From the NCBI RefSeq assembly GCF_003325955.1, contig NZ_CP030929.1, positions 992,001-1,056,000 on the forward strand: a DNA stretch of 64,000 nucleotides, in the 5' to 3' direction. The position numbers and the translations under genes were made by a program. The notes below the pieces were generated by a model. It was not told the DNA's origin. It ran no database searches and saw nothing but the letters and a program-made list of their open reading frames with translations. Each line of letters begins with the position of its first letter. The first letter of the stretch is position 1. This stretch comes from Aurantimicrobium sp. MWH-Uga1. Its GTDB lineage: Bacteria > Actinomycetota > Actinomycetes > Actinomycetales > Microbacteriaceae. Below are positions 10,199 to 19,360 of the stretch, piece after piece.

Positions 10199-10630
10199 TT
10201 AGAAAAGACCAGGAATCACCTCCTCCGTGGTGTTGGAGAAAGCTTCTTCGTGTGAAGAGAGGTATGCATTCCAGGCGTCGGTGTCCCAGATTTCAACACG
10301 GTTACCGGCACCAATGACGGTGAGGTCGCGATCAAGTCCTGCGTACTGGCGCAGGTTTGCCGGAAGAGTGATGCGGTTTTGGCTATCTGGCGTTTCCGCG
10401 CTTGCTCCGGAAAGGAATACACGGAGGAAGTCTCGAGCTGACTTGCTGGTCACGGGAGCCTGTCGAATCTTCTCGTGAAGGTCGTTGAACTCAGCAGCGC
10501 TGAAAACGTACAAACAGTTTTCTTGACCGCGGGTGACAACAATTCCTTCGGCTAATTCGTTGCGGAATTTAGCGGGAAGGATGACGCGCCCCTTGTCGTC
10601 GAGTTTGGGTGAGTGGGTTCCGAGGAACAT
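10199..10630 (-). CDS. mraZ: Transcriptional regulator MraZ
   Basis: MraZ is the AbrB-fold repressor of the dcw operon. The 143-residue product begins [19 protein letters not shown] and contains two SpoVT/AbrB-like repeats, the second around [13 protein letters not shown] place the start at ATG 10630 because a GGGGG ribosome site lies 8 bases before it. An in-frame GTG at 10639 would fall on that site. A three-repeat MraZ box lies 40-65 bases upstream, so autoregulation is expected. Confidence 0.95.
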   Translation of the reverse strand: MFLGTHSPKLDDKGRVILPAKFRNELAEGIVVTRGQENCLYVFSAAEFNDLHEKIRQAPVTSKSARDFLRVFLSGASAETPDSQNRITLPANLRQYAGLDRDLTVIGAGNRVEIWDTDAWNAYLSSHEEAFSNTTEEVIPGLF

Positions 10631-10669
10631 CTGCGTCACCCCCTTTCACAACCGGCCTTGTGGTGATTT

Positions 10670-10695
10670 CTCCACTTTACTCCACTTTCAACCAC
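10670..10695 (-). promoter_or_regulatory. MraZ box upstream of mraZ
   Basis: On the minus strand three direct repeats follow each other: GTGGTT, GTGGAG, GTGGAG, each separated by 4 bases (GAAA, TAAA), giving a 10-bp period. Regularly spaced G-rich repeats are the known MraZ binding pattern. The box ends 40 bases before the mraZ start. I cannot place the promoter hexamers with confidence. Confidence 0.8.
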
Positions 10696-10766
10696 ATATG
10701 TTAAAAATTTGCACAAATTTGCGGTCGGCGTGTCGATACTTCCGCTAATTTACAGGGTTTAAGTAA

Positions 10767-10792
10767 GTGGAGGGAAATGGAGCAATGGGGAT
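10767..10792 (+). promoter_or_regulatory. Possible second, reversed MraZ-like box
   Basis: The plus strand reads GTGGAG, GGAA, ATGGAG, CAAT, GGGGAT: again three hexamers with 4-base spacers, in the opposite orientation and about 70 bp upstream of the first box. It is more degenerate. It may be a weaker MraZ site for looping, or chance in purine-rich sequence. Confidence 0.3.
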
Positions 10793-10814
10793 TAATTGAG
10801 AGCAGCATTGAGAA

Positions 10815-10842
10815 ACAAAAAAGCCGCCATTTCTGGCGGCTT
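10815..10842 (-). terminator. Rho-independent terminator of the DUF3040 gene
   Basis: A perfect 7-bp stem (10823-10829 with 10834-10840, GCCGCCA/TGGCGGC) with a 4-base loop is followed on the minus strand by six T residues (10817-10822). It lies 23 bases after the DUF3040 stop and separates that gene from the mraZ promoter region. Confidence 0.85.
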
Positions 10843-10862
10843 AGTGTGAAGCTACGTAGATA

Positions 10863-11228
10863 TTACAAACGGCCGTTGTCTCGCTCGTCCCAGCGCTGTT
10901 CCATGCGCTTGATGAAGGATGATCCGGAAGACTTTTGTGAACGCGTGCTTGTTGATGGTGCTGGAGCAGGCTCTCCAGGGCGAGACGCAACAAGGACCCC
11001 AGCGAACATCGCGGCAAAACCTGCGATACCAATGAAAACGTTCTGGAGCATGACACCAGCAATCAACCCGCCCAGACCGGCGAGCGCAATAATTACTCCC
11101 AGGATGATGGCACGGTAGTTCGGCCGCGGCATTCCAACGAACGAGGTTGAGGTGACATCTGCATCGTGGCCATAGAGATTGCGTTCCATTTCATCAAGTA
11201 GGCGCTGCTCATGCTCAGATAAGGGCAT
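10863..11228 (-). CDS. DUF3040 family membrane protein
   Basis: A 121-residue protein starting MPLSEHEQRLLDEMERNLY, the DUF3040 signature. It has two hydrophobic segments around residues 48-90 and a Ser/Pro-rich basic C-terminus. The ATG at 11228 is preceded by GAGGAGG at good spacing, so the longer open frame upstream is discarded. In mycobacteria a DUF3040 gene also lies just upstream of mraZ. Biochemical function is unknown. It is divergent from the prenyl diphosphate synthase gene. Confidence 0.88.
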   Translation of the reverse strand: MPLSEHEQRLLDEMERNLYGHDADVTSTSFVGMPRPNYRAIILGVIIALAGLGGLIAGVMLQNVFIGIAGFAAMFAGVLVASRPGEPAPAPSTSTRSQKSSGSSFIKRMEQRWDERDNGRL

Positions 11229-11292
11229 TGTGACCTCCTCAAGTTTTTCGAAATGGTGGTGCGGATTCCAAGTGTACCCCCGCTGGCCTAGA

Positions 11293-11298
11293 TAGGCT
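11293..11298 (+). promoter_or_regulatory. -10 element for a leaderless prenyl synthase transcript
   Basis: TAGGCT occupies exactly -12 to -7 relative to the ATG at 11305, and no Shine-Dalgarno sequence is present. Confidence 0.65.
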
Positions 11299-11304
11299 AG
11301 GCGC

Positions 11305-12384
11305 ATGCGTGACCAGGACACTTGGGTTGAGCGAGTCAATGCTCGAATCGAGCACTTCATCACTGACCGTGAATCTATTGTGCTTGAGGTTTCACCCGAT
11401 TTGAAACCATTTATTGAGTTTTCACGGCTCTTTCTCAGCGGCGGAAAACGTTTCCGCGCACGCTGTGCACTCCTGGGCTACGGTACACAACATGACCAGA
11501 CCCCTGAAAATGTCATCGATGTCGCAAGCGCGCTTGAAATCTTTCATGCTGCAGCCTTAGTCCACGACGACATCATGGATAAGTCTGATACTCGTCGTGG
11601 AGCACCTTCAGCGCATCGTCGTTTTGAGTCTTTACATCAGCAATCAGGTTGGGCAGGCACTGGGGATGACTTTGGGACATCCTCGGCGCTTCTACTAGGT
11701 GATCTGTTGCTGGCATTTAGTGATGAACTGTTTTCACAGGGACTATCGGCATCAGGAAACATTACTGCAGCCCAAGCCTCTCGGCGCGAATTTGACCGAA
11801 TGAGAATTGATGTCACGGCGGGGCAATATCTCGACATTGTCGAAGAGCGAGCATGGCCTGTGGTCGACAAACTTGATGCCCTCACTCGAGCTCAACGGGT
11901 TGTCGTATATAAGTCAGCCAAATACTCAATCGAAGCCCCCTTGGTTATTGGGGCCGCCTTGGGCGGCGCTAGCATCCAGCAGCTGACGTCTTTGCGTGAA
12001 ATTGGCCTACCCCTGGGTATAGCTTTCCAGTTACGTGATGATCTTCTTGGAGTTTTTGGTGACCCAGCCGTAACGGGTAAGCCAGCTGGAGATGACCTTC
12101 GCGAAGGTAAACGAACCGTGCTGATTGCCTTAGCACAACAGGAACTTACCTCTACTGCCATCCGACTGATGGATGAACTTCTCGGCGATGAATCCCTTGA
12201 TGGCAAGCAGATTGCTACGCTGCAGGCCACCCTTACCAACACAGGGGCAGTGGACAAACTTGAAGCAATCATTGAGGAACAAGTTGCACTTGCCCGCTCG
12301 GTTATTGCACAAGCAGGTTTCAATCAGGATGCAACCACAGGGTTACTCAATCTTGCCGAGTTAGTTTCTCAGCGCTCTGCTTAG
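11305..12384 (+). CDS. idsA: Polyprenyl (geranylgeranyl-type) diphosphate synthase
   Basis: A trans-isoprenyl diphosphate synthase that condenses isopentenyl diphosphate with allylic diphosphates, for quinones, carotenoids or other prenyl lipids. The 359-residue helical protein shows the first Asp-rich motif HDDIMDKSDTRRG and the second LRDDLLGVFGDP. Product chain length cannot be read from the sequence, so geranylgeranyl is a family-level guess. The start has a -10 hexamer at leaderless distance. The gene order with the Rv2175c-like regulator and a PASTA kinase resembles Mycobacterium tuberculosis Rv2173-Rv2176. Confidence 0.87.
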   Translation: MRDQDTWVERVNARIEHFITDRESIVLEVSPDLKPFIEFSRLFLSGGKRFRARCALLGYGTQHDQTPENVIDVASALEIFHAAALVHDDIMDKSDTRRGAPSAHRRFESLHQQSGWAGTGDDFGTSSALLLGDLLLAFSDELFSQGLSASGNITAAQASRREFDRMRIDVTAGQYLDIVEERAWPVVDKLDALTRAQRVVVYKSAKYSIEAPLVIGAALGGASIQQLTSLREIGLPLGIAFQLRDDLLGVFGDPAVTGKPAGDDLREGKRTVLIALAQQELTSTAIRLMDELLGDESLDGKQIATLQATLTNTGAVDKLEAIIEEQVALARSVIAQAGFNQDATTGLLNLAELVSQRSA

Positions 12385-12391
12385 GGTTGCC

Positions 12392-12739
12392 CTAGAGAAG
12401 TGCTTGAGCAACTCGGCGCACTTCTGCCTTACGTCCAGCCTTGAGTGCATTTACTGGTGAAGTTCCCAGAGATTCTTCATCTGTGATGAGCCACGTGACA
12501 AGTTCGTCACCGTCGAAACCGCAATCACGCAATAAAACGATTGTTCCTTGAAGCGGATGAAGCGGCTCGCCCTCGTGAATGAAGTCAGAGGGCACTTTGA
12601 GAACTCCATCAACTCGCGTTGCAGCCAACACATTGTCTTCGAGCATGCGACGCACATTGCTTTGGGTAACACCAAGCAGTTCGACGAGATCTGGAACGGT
12701 GAGCCATTGAGTTTCGGGGTGTTCTTGAGCTTTAACCAC
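12392..12739 (-). CDS. Rv2175c-like winged-helix DNA-binding protein
   Basis: A 115-residue protein with an N-terminal helix-turn-helix (TVPDLVELLGVTQSNVRRMLEDN) and a C-terminal four-helix part. It matches the Rv2175c family, DNA-binding proteins phosphorylated by the neighbouring kinase PknL in mycobacteria. The start is GTG without a recognisable ribosome site. It is transcribed toward idsA and away from the LysM and kinase genes. An 18-bp dyad lies in the region between it and the LysM gene. It may control the kinase locus; this is inferred from context. Confidence 0.85.
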   Translation of the reverse strand: MVKAQEHPETQWLTVPDLVELLGVTQSNVRRMLEDNVLAATRVDGVLKVPSDFIHEGEPLHPLQGTIVLLRDCGFDGDELVTWLITDEESLGTSPVNALKAGRKAEVRRVAQALL

Positions 12740-12811
12740 AACACAAGAGTGCCACAGGTCGCGCAGGAGAACGAACTGAGGCCTTTTTTCGACACGCCGA
12801 ATTCACTCACA

Positions 12812-12829
12812 CTTAACCTTCAAGTTAAG
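12812..12829. promoter_or_regulatory. Dyad operator candidate between the Rv2175c-like and LysM genes
   Basis: CTTAAC-CTTCAA-GTTAAG is a perfect 6-bp inverted repeat with a 6-base spacer, flanked by a further partial repeat (AAGGT). It lies between divergent genes, 43 bp before the LysM start. The spacing resembles operators of MerR-type or small dimeric regulators. The neighbouring Rv2175c-like protein is one candidate to bind it. Confidence 0.45.
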
Positions 12830-12872
12830 GTAAAGACTTAGCCAATCTTTTAATGGGGAGAGGAGCGTGCAC

Positions 12873-13481
12873 ATGGCTGAACATACCTATCGTTCAAACC
12901 ACGAAACGCTTTCTTCCTCGACCCCTCGTAAAGCTAAGAAATTCAGGAAAATAGCTGCTATCCCCGTCGCCATTGCGACCGCGACAAGCATGCTTTTCAC
13001 TGTCCAATCTGCCCAAGCAGATCAGCTCCCCAAAATTGAGAAGCTTCCCAAAGCAAAAGCAGACCTCCCCCACACGCACAGAGTTACCCATGTCACTCCC
13101 GCTACTTTGCGCTCAGACAAATACACCGTTGCGGAGGGCGACACAGTTCGAAGTATTGCTCAAGCACACGCCATCTCCTCGGCTGAATTACTTGCCGCAA
13201 ACGGCCTGAGCTGGAAAACCATGATTTTTGCCGGCCAACAGCTAAACATTCCAGCATCTTCCAGCGGAACAGAAACGGCAGAAGTTGGCGAAAGCATAAT
13301 TCGTCACTCGGTCATATCAGGGGAAACCTTGGAAGCAATCGCACGCAACTACAACGTTCAACCTCGAGCAATCATGACCGCGAACGGCCTTGACCGCTCT
13401 AGTCGGCTTGTTGTTGGTCAACGTCTCGTCATTCCAGATGCGCAACTGATGAGTAGCCTGCCTGCTGCAGCAAGCGCATAA
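12873..13481 (+). CDS. Secreted protein with two LysM domains
   Basis: A 202-residue exported protein that probably binds peptidoglycan. A basic start is followed by a hydrophobic signal segment ending in AQA about residue 49. Two LysM domains follow at about residues 84-127 (YTVAEGDTVRSIAQAH...) and 145-188 (HSVISGETLEAIARNY...). There is no catalytic domain. The ATG at 12873 has GGAG 7 bases upstream; an in-frame GTG at 12867 lies too close to that site. It precedes the PASTA kinase by 62 bases, so both probably act at the cell wall. Confidence 0.87.
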   Translation: MAEHTYRSNHETLSSSTPRKAKKFRKIAAIPVAIATATSMLFTVQSAQADQLPKIEKLPKAKADLPHTHRVTHVTPATLRSDKYTVAEGDTVRSIAQAHAISSAELLAANGLSWKTMIFAGQQLNIPASSSGTETAEVGESIIRHSVISGETLEAIARNYNVQPRAIMTANGLDRSSRLVVGQRLVIPDAQLMSSLPAAASA

Positions 13482-13531
13482 ATCCCGACCACATAACGGT
13501 GTTTCACAGCGTTTTACCACTGCTGGCTACA

Positions 13532-13537
13532 TAGACT
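13532..13537 (+). promoter_or_regulatory. -10 element for a leaderless PASTA kinase transcript
   Basis: TAGACT sits at -12 to -7 of the GTG at 13544; no Shine-Dalgarno sequence precedes that start. Confidence 0.6.
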
Positions 13538-13543
13538 TTCGTT

Positions 13544-15454
13544 GTGACTACTGCCTCAGAAGACCCCATGATCGGTCGTCTCATCGACGGCAGGTATCAA
13601 GTCAAGTCACGTATTGCCCGCGGAGGCATGGCCACCGTTTATCTGGCTACAGATTTGCGTCTGGAACGTCGCGTAGCCGTCAAAATCATGCACGGGCATC
13701 TCGCAGATGACAGCGCATTCAAAGCTCGCTTCGTTCAAGAAGCCCGCTCTGCAGCTCGGCTAGCACACCCCAATGTTGTTAACGTTTTCGATCAGGGACA
13801 AGATTCTGAGATGGCCTATCTGGTCATGGAATACCTCCCTGGGATTACACTGCGAGATCTCCTCAAGGACTATGGCAAGCTCACTCCTGAACAAACCGTT
13901 GACATTATGGATGCCGTCCTCCGGGGGCTAGCTGCAGCTCACGAATCAGGCATAGTTCACCGAGACCTCAAACCTGAAAACGTACTATTGGCCGATGACG
14001 GCCGTATCAAACTGGGTGATTTTGGTTTAGCCCGTGCAACGACAGCAAATACTGCCTCCGGACAGGCCCTACTAGGAACTATCGCGTACCTCTCCCCCGA
14101 ACTTCTCACTCGCGGGGTGGCAGATGCACGAAGTGACATCTATGCCATCGGCATCATGATGTACGAGATGCTCACCGGCGAACAACCCTTCAAAGGCGAG
14201 CAGCCCATGGCTGTGGCATACCAGCACGCCAATGACAAAGTACCAGCACCCTCCTCTGCCAACCCGGCAATCCCTGTCGAACTTGATGAGATTGTTGCCT
14301 GGGCAACAACACGGTCGCCTGAGGGGCGCCCAGAGAACGCCGGAGTTCTTCTCGATAAACTGCTCCAAGCCGAAAAGGTCATTCGGACTGGTTCCTCCTA
14401 CCAAGACCTCTCGACACAGCAGACCATGGTCATGCCTGCCGGAATCTTGGCCACCGCTGACGACGAGACAAAAGTATTCTCCACAGGCGCGCTTGCCGGC
14501 TTGAACCGCAAAGCAGCCACTGATGATCCTGTGGGCTCCCTCAAAGAGGTTTCGGATTCACGGAGAGTACGTGGCTTTTGGATTTTTGGCATCACGATTG
14601 TGTTAGCGATACTCGGCGCTACTGCCGGTTGGTTCTTTAGCGTCGGTCCAGGCTCACTCGCTTCAGTACCTGCCGTTGCAGGTATGGCGCCGGCCGATGC
14701 CCGAAAGATTGTCGAAGAAGCTGGATTCACAACCGCGCTTGTAGAGGCGAACGACTCCACAGTCCCTGCAGGCAAAGTTATTGGAACTGATCCCCCAGAG
14801 AATACTTCTGTCACCAAAGGCTCTGAGATCAAGGTCATTGTTTCCTTAGGACCCAAGATCATTGACACTCCAGCTTTTGCTGGGATGACAGAAGCAGATG
14901 CTACAAAACAGGCCAAAGAACTGGGATTGAAACCAAAGACAGCCTCCAAACAGTTCTCTGCAGATGTTGCTGCAGGAAGCGTCATTGCAGCTCTGGATGC
15001 TGCAGGTGCCCCGCTTCCTGCAAAATACCCAGCCGGCTCGGAAGTTCAGTTTGTTGTCTCCTTGGGTGCTATTCCTCAAGTAGCAGGTTTGAGCGTGACT
15101 GACGCTACCAAAGCACTCACCGATGTTGGTCTAGTTGTTGGAGCCAGCTCTGAGGAATTCAGTGACAGCGTCCCCGCAGGAACTGTCATCTCTCTCTCAG
15201 TTCCCGAAGGTGTGGTCACCACGGGAACGAACGTGACCCTCATCGTCTCTAAAGGACCTGACCTGGTTCAAGTGCCCAATGTTTCTGCCGGAAGCATGGA
15301 CTTCAATGAGGCGATTTCCAAGCTTCAGTCCGCAGGATTTACCTATTCCACAGATGTCGATCCTGCTTTGTTCTCAAAGCGCACAGTGAAGACACAAACA
15401 CCTGCAGCAGGAACCATGGCTAAGCGTGGTTCGAACGTGTTCATCTCGTTCTAA
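13544..15454 (+). CDS. PASTA-domain Ser/Thr protein kinase (PknL/PknB type)
   Basis: A transmembrane Hanks-type kinase that senses muropeptides or lipid II outside and phosphorylates division and wall proteins inside. Of the 636 residues, about 15-275 form the kinase domain: glycine loop RGGMATVYLA, Lys47, catalytic HRDLKPEN at 139-146, DFGLA at 159. One membrane helix (about 344-366) is followed by four PASTA-like repeats to the C-terminus. The location next to an Rv2175c-like protein suggests the PknL orthologue, though the PASTA repeats are more PknB-like. The GTG start fits a leaderless message; ATG 13568 is an alternative. Confidence 0.93.
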   Translation: MTTASEDPMIGRLIDGRYQVKSRIARGGMATVYLATDLRLERRVAVKIMHGHLADDSAFKARFVQEARSAARLAHPNVVNVFDQGQDSEMAYLVMEYLPGITLRDLLKDYGKLTPEQTVDIMDAVLRGLAAAHESGIVHRDLKPENVLLADDGRIKLGDFGLARATTANTASGQALLGTIAYLSPELLTRGVADARSDIYAIGIMMYEMLTGEQPFKGEQPMAVAYQHANDKVPAPSSANPAIPVELDEIVAWATTRSPEGRPENAGVLLDKLLQAEKVIRTGSSYQDLSTQQTMVMPAGILATADDETKVFSTGALAGLNRKAATDDPVGSLKEVSDSRRVRGFWIFGITIVLAILGATAGWFFSVGPGSLASVPAVAGMAPADARKIVEEAGFTTALVEANDSTVPAGKVIGTDPPENTSVTKGSEIKVIVSLGPKIIDTPAFAGMTEADATKQAKELGLKPKTASKQFSADVAAGSVIAALDAAGAPLPAKYPAGSEVQFVVSLGAIPQVAGLSVTDATKALTDVGLVVGASSEEFSDSVPAGTVISLSVPEGVVTTGTNVTLIVSKGPDLVQVPNVSAGSMDFNEAISKLQSAGFTYSTDVDPALFSKRTVKTQTPAAGTMAKRGSNVFISF

Positions 15455-15463
15455 GAAAGGGCC

Positions 15464-17983
15464 CTAAGCCGAAGGCTTGGTTGCAATACTGACGATCTTG
15501 GGCGCTCGAACAATCACGTTCACAATCTCGCGGCCTTCTAGAGCTCTGACTACTCCAGGAAGTTCCCGAGCTTGAGTCTCCAGATCTGCTTCTGCAATAT
15601 CTGGAGAAACTTCAAGACGGTCTCGAACTTTGCCATCAACCTGAACGACACAGGTCACAGAGTCTTCCACCAAGAGTGCAGCATCTGCTTCTGGCCACAC
15701 TGCGTGGGCAACAGTGGGCTGGTGCCCTAATGCAGCCCACATATCCTCGGCGGTATAGGGCGCGTAGAGATCCAACATCATGGCAATAGTCTCTGCGGAT
15801 TCACGAACAGCCGGATCAGCGGCTCCCACACCTGAGTCAATAGCCTTACGGGTTACATTGACGTGTTCCATCAGTCGCGCAACCAGAACATTGAACTTAA
15901 AGCTTTCAACAAGACCTGGCGCTTCTGCTAGCAGGTGGTGCGTTGCCTTTCGCAAAGCAACATCACCTGTAGAGAAATCAACTCCGGGGGCGCTGGCAAC
16001 ATCTTGTGCAATACGCCATGCGCGAGCCAAGAAGCGGTTAGAAGCAGCAGGTGAAACATCTGCCCAGTCGATGTCGTCCTCAGGAGGACCAGCAAACGCC
16101 ATAGTCAAACGAACGGCGTCAACGCCATGCTCCTCAAGCTGCTCTGAGAGCTTGACAATATTGCCCTTGGACTTGCTCATTGCTGAGCCTTCCATCAAGA
16201 CCATGCCCTGGTTGAGGAGGTTAGTGAAGGGCTCTTCAAAGTCGATATAACCAAGGTCAAAGAGTACCTTGGTGATGAAACGCGCATAGAGCAGGTGCAA
16301 AATGGCGTGGGTCACACCGCCAACATATTGGTCGACAGGAGCCCACTTCTTAGCCAGTTCGGGATCAAAGGCCTGCGTGTCATCGTGAGGGGAAAGGAAG
16401 CGTAAGAAATACCACGAGCTATCGACAAAGGTGTCCATCGTGTCCGGGTCACGACGTGCAGGTGAACCGTCTAGTGGGCTGGGGACGTTCACCCAGTCTT
16501 CAGCTGCCCCCAGAGGCGAGGAGCCCTTGGGCTGTAAGTTCAAGCCTTCTGTGGGGGGAAGAACAACAGGGAGCTGGTCTTCTGGAACAGGAATCTCGGT
16601 GCCATCTTCAGCGTGAATAATCGGGATTGGGGTTCCCCAGTAACGCTGTCGAGAAATCAGCCAGTCACGCAGACGGAAGTTCTTAGCAGCCTTACCCGTA
16701 CCACGCTCGGCGAGGATTTCAATTGCTTTCGCTATTGCTTCTTTTTTGGTCAAGCCGTTAAGTTCAGCAGAGTTGATGAGTTTGCCCTCACCACCGGTAG
16801 CAATACCGGTCACAGCTGGGTTGTTGTCAATGACGTTGCCATCTTCATCAGTTCCTGCAGGGACATCGACGACAATCTTGATGGGCAGGTCATATGCTCG
16901 GGCAAAGTCCAAGTCGCGCTGGTCATGCGCAGGGACGGCCATAACAGCGCCATGTCCGTAGTCCGCGAGCACGTAATCTGCAGCCCAAATAGGCAAACGC
17001 TCTCCGTTGACTGGGTTGACGGCATATCGACCTAAGAAAACACCGGTCTTGGGGCGATCGGTAGCCTGACGTTCAATTTCTGTCGCCTTTTGAACTTCAG
17101 TGAGGTATTCCTCGAAGGCTGCTTGAATCTCTGGTGGTGCACCGGCTGCAAGCTCAGAAGCAAGGTCCGCATCTGGAGCTACAACCATGAAGGTTGCACC
17201 GTGAAGAGTATCTGGACGCGTCGTGAACACAGTTACCGGGTTGTCGCGGCCTTCGATAACAAAATCCACATCCGCACCAATAGAGCGACCGATCCAGTTT
17301 CGCTGCATGGTGAGTACTTTTGCTGGCCATTGTCCTTCGAGAGTGTCAAGGTCATCCAGTAAGCGATCTGCGTAGTCGGTGATACGGAAGTACCACTGAG
17401 TGAGTTTCTTCTTGACCACAATCGCGCCAGAACGCTCGGAGGTACCATCAGGAAGAACCTGCTCGTTAGCCAGAACGGTCTGGTCCACAGGATCCCAGTT
17501 AACCCAACTGTCTTTGCGGTATGCCAAACCCTTTTTGTACATCTGCAGAAACAGCCACTGGTTCCACTTGTAATACTCGGGGTCTGAAGTATGGATAACA
17601 CGAGACCAATCAAAACTCGTTGCGTAGCGACGCATCGAGCGCTTCTGCTGGTCGATGTTGTCATACGTCCAGGTCACAGGGTTGAGTCCGCGTTTGATTG
17701 CAGCGTTCTCCGCAGGGAGCCCAAAGGAGTCCCATCCAATTGGGTGCAATACGTTGTGGTCACGGTGACGCCAGTAACGGGCAATCACGTCACCCAGGGC
17801 ATATGCCTCTGCGTGCCCCATGTGCAGGTCACCAGAAGGGTAAGGGAACATGTCTAGGACATATTTGCGTGGGCGTTCATCAGTGGGGTCGTCAGAGCGA
17901 AACGGCTCGATTTTGTCCCAGATAGGAAGCCATTTTTCTTGTATTTCCGCGAAGTTATAGGTCGCGCCCTCGTTCTCAGACAT
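15464..17983 (-). CDS. leuS: Leucyl-tRNA synthetase
   Basis: Charges tRNA-Leu. The 839-residue class I synthetase has the HIGH-type motif HMGH at about residue 54 and the KMSKS-type motif AMSKSKGN, with a CP1 editing domain between them ([15 protein letters not shown]). The anticodon-binding domain and a C-terminal domain complete the bacterial type. It converges on the kinase gene with only 9 bases between stops. The start codon has a TATTCT hexamer at leaderless distance that lies in the last codons of pabB. Confidence 0.98.
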   Translation of the reverse strand: MSENEGATYNFAEIQEKWLPIWDKIEPFRSDDPTDERPRKYVLDMFPYPSGDLHMGHAEAYALGDVIARYWRHRDHNVLHPIGWDSFGLPAENAAIKRGLNPVTWTYDNIDQQKRSMRRYATSFDWSRVIHTSDPEYYKWNQWLFLQMYKKGLAYRKDSWVNWDPVDQTVLANEQVLPDGTSERSGAIVVKKKLTQWYFRITDYADRLLDDLDTLEGQWPAKVLTMQRNWIGRSIGADVDFVIEGRDNPVTVFTTRPDTLHGATFMVVAPDADLASELAAGAPPEIQAAFEEYLTEVQKATEIERQATDRPKTGVFLGRYAVNPVNGERLPIWAADYVLADYGHGAVMAVPAHDQRDLDFARAYDLPIKIVVDVPAGTDEDGNVIDNNPAVTGIATGGEGKLINSAELNGLTKKEAIAKAIEILAERGTGKAAKNFRLRDWLISRQRYWGTPIPIIHAEDGTEIPVPEDQLPVVLPPTEGLNLQPKGSSPLGAAEDWVNVPSPLDGSPARRDPDTMDTFVDSSWYFLRFLSPHDDTQAFDPELAKKWAPVDQYVGGVTHAILHLLYARFITKVLFDLGYIDFEEPFTNLLNQGMVLMEGSAMSKSKGNIVKLSEQLEEHGVDAVRLTMAFAGPPEDDIDWADVSPAASNRFLARAWRIAQDVASAPGVDFSTGDVALRKATHHLLAEAPGLVESFKFNVLVARLMEHVNVTRKAIDSGVGAADPAVRESAETIAMMLDLYAPYTAEDMWAALGHQPTVAHAVWPEADAALLVEDSVTCVVQVDGKVRDRLEVSPDIAEADLETQARELPGVVRALEGREIVNVIVRAPKIVSIATKPSA

Positions 17984-17987
17984 CCCT

Positions 17988-19343
17988 CTAAGAATACCGG
18001 TTTGAATCGACCCCTAATGCCTTCAACAGCGGAGTTATCTTGATTCTGGTCTCTTCCAGCTCTGCGTCAGGAATTGAACCACTGGTTATTCCCCCACCTG
18101 TGCCAATCATTGCTCCCTGGTCCGTCAGAACAATGCTCCGAATAACCATGGCAAAGTTGGCAGCGCCATCAATCCCCAAGTAACCAAAGGCGCCTGAATA
18201 GATGCCTCGAGGACCTTGTTCCAAGTGATGAAGCAAGGTCATTGCGCTGATTTTGGGGGCACCCGTCATCGATCCTGCAGGGAATGACGCCTCCAGAGCA
18301 TCAATAGCGGTCATTCCCGGGGACAACTGCGCGGTGACGGTGGAGACAAGCTGATGCACATTTTCATAGCTCTCAACGGTCAAAAGCTCCTCAACTGTGA
18401 CTGTTCCCAGTTGAGCAACTTTGCCAATATCATTACGCATCAAGTCAACAATCATCAGATTTTCAGCGCGTTCTTTTTCGCTAGTCACGAGCTCTTCCGC
18501 GAGCGCAGCATCATCATCAGAATTATGTCCACGCTTGCGGGTTCCCTTGATGGGTTTAGTCGTGATTTTGCCTGCTGTATCAACGGTGAGGAAAACTTCG
18601 GGACTACTCGAAAGTAATGCGACATCCTCAAAAACAAGGATTCCCCCATGGTGGCTGGGGTTTTCTTGGCGTAGTGAGAGATAAACCTGTGTGGGATTAA
18701 ATGTCCCCGAAACTAGGGCCTGGTTAGTCAAGCAAAGCTGGTACGCATCTCCTGCAGTGATGGCATCCAAACATTCTTGAACCATCTGCTTATAGCGATC
18801 TGGCTGGTGTCGCCACACCACGCTTCGGTCAGAGCTTATGTCAGCTTCCTTGTGTGGTTTGGGTTGTGCGATGAGGTGTTGAATCTCTACACACTTCTGG
18901 AGGGCCTGTTCTTCGTTGCCAAGATAAAGAAGATCAACTACCTGGCGAGAATGATCAAATTCAAGCGCCCAGTCCAGGTAAACGAAATAGGCATCGGGGG
19001 TTAGAGAATCTGCCGTTGGAACACCTGCAGTATGGGAAGCAAGCTCATAACCTAACCAACCGACCCAGCCCAGAGCAAAACCGTTTTCTGCGGCGACAGT
19101 GGTGTCCCACACGAAATCTCCTGCAAGCTCACTTCTGAGCCGTTCAAAGATGGTGACCTCACCATGGGTGACATTTTCCTTCAGAACTTGTGAGGTGGGA
19201 AGAGAGATGTAAGACAGTCCAGTGGTTGCGTCAGGCCCGGCATCAAGCCAAATTGACCGAGGCTCGTCCGATGAAAGAGCACGATAGACCTCAGCAGGAT
19301 CAACCCACTTGTGCAGCGGCACTCGCCGTAAACGTTCGGTCAC
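17988..19343 (-). CDS. pabB: Aminodeoxychorismate synthase component I
   Basis: Chorismate-using enzyme that makes 4-amino-4-deoxychorismate for folate. The 451-residue protein carries the chorismate-binding domain with [32 protein letters not shown] and [11 protein letters not shown]. Anthranilate synthase TrpE is a close relative. The pabB reading is favoured because a class IV lyase (pabC-like) is divergently encoded 17 bp away. No glutaminase subunit is adjacent. The GTG start lies at leaderless distance from a -10 shared with pabC. Confidence 0.85.
   Translation of the reverse strand: MTERLRRVPLHKWVDPAEVYRALSSDEPRSIWLDAGPDATTGLSYISLPTSQVLKENVTHGEVTIFERLRSELAGDFVWDTTVAAENGFALGWVGWLGYELASHTAGVPTADSLTPDAYFVYLDWALEFDHSRQVVDLLYLGNEEQALQKCVEIQHLIAQPKPHKEADISSDRSVVWRHQPDRYKQMVQECLDAITAGDAYQLCLTNQALVSGTFNPTQVYLSLRQENPSHHGGILVFEDVALLSSSPEVFLTVDTAGKITTKPIKGTRKRGHNSDDDAALAEELVTSEKERAENLMIVDLMRNDIGKVAQLGTVTVEELLTVESYENVHQLVSTVTAQLSPGMTAIDALEASFPAGSMTGAPKISAMTLLHHLEQGPRGIYSGAFGYLGIDGAANFAMVIRSIVLTDQGAMIGTGGGITSGSIPDAELEETRIKITPLLKALGVDSNRYS
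17991..17996 (-). promoter_or_regulatory. -10 element for leuS inside the pabB 3' end
   Basis: TATTCT lies at -13 to -8 of the leuS ATG (17983) and directly precedes the pabB stop codon. GAGGG abuts the ATG with no spacing, so it is unlikely to act as a ribosome site. Confidence 0.5.
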
Positions 19344-19348
19344 CGTAC

Positions 19349-19355
19349 TAGCCTA
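19349..19355. promoter_or_regulatory. Shared bidirectional -10 core of pabB and pabC
   Basis: TAGCCTA reads TAGCCT on the plus strand (-12 to -7 of pabC GTG 19361) and TAGGCT on the minus strand (-12 to -7 of pabB GTG 19343). Both genes lack ribosome sites, so two leaderless transcripts could start 17 bp apart from one near-symmetric core. Confidence 0.6.
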
Positions 19356-19360
19356 GGGCT

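Noticed and set aside
14398..14985. 195-codon open frame antisense to the PASTA kinase
   Set aside because: It mirrors the codon pattern of the kinase, has no start signal, and the opposite strand carries an unmistakable kinase.
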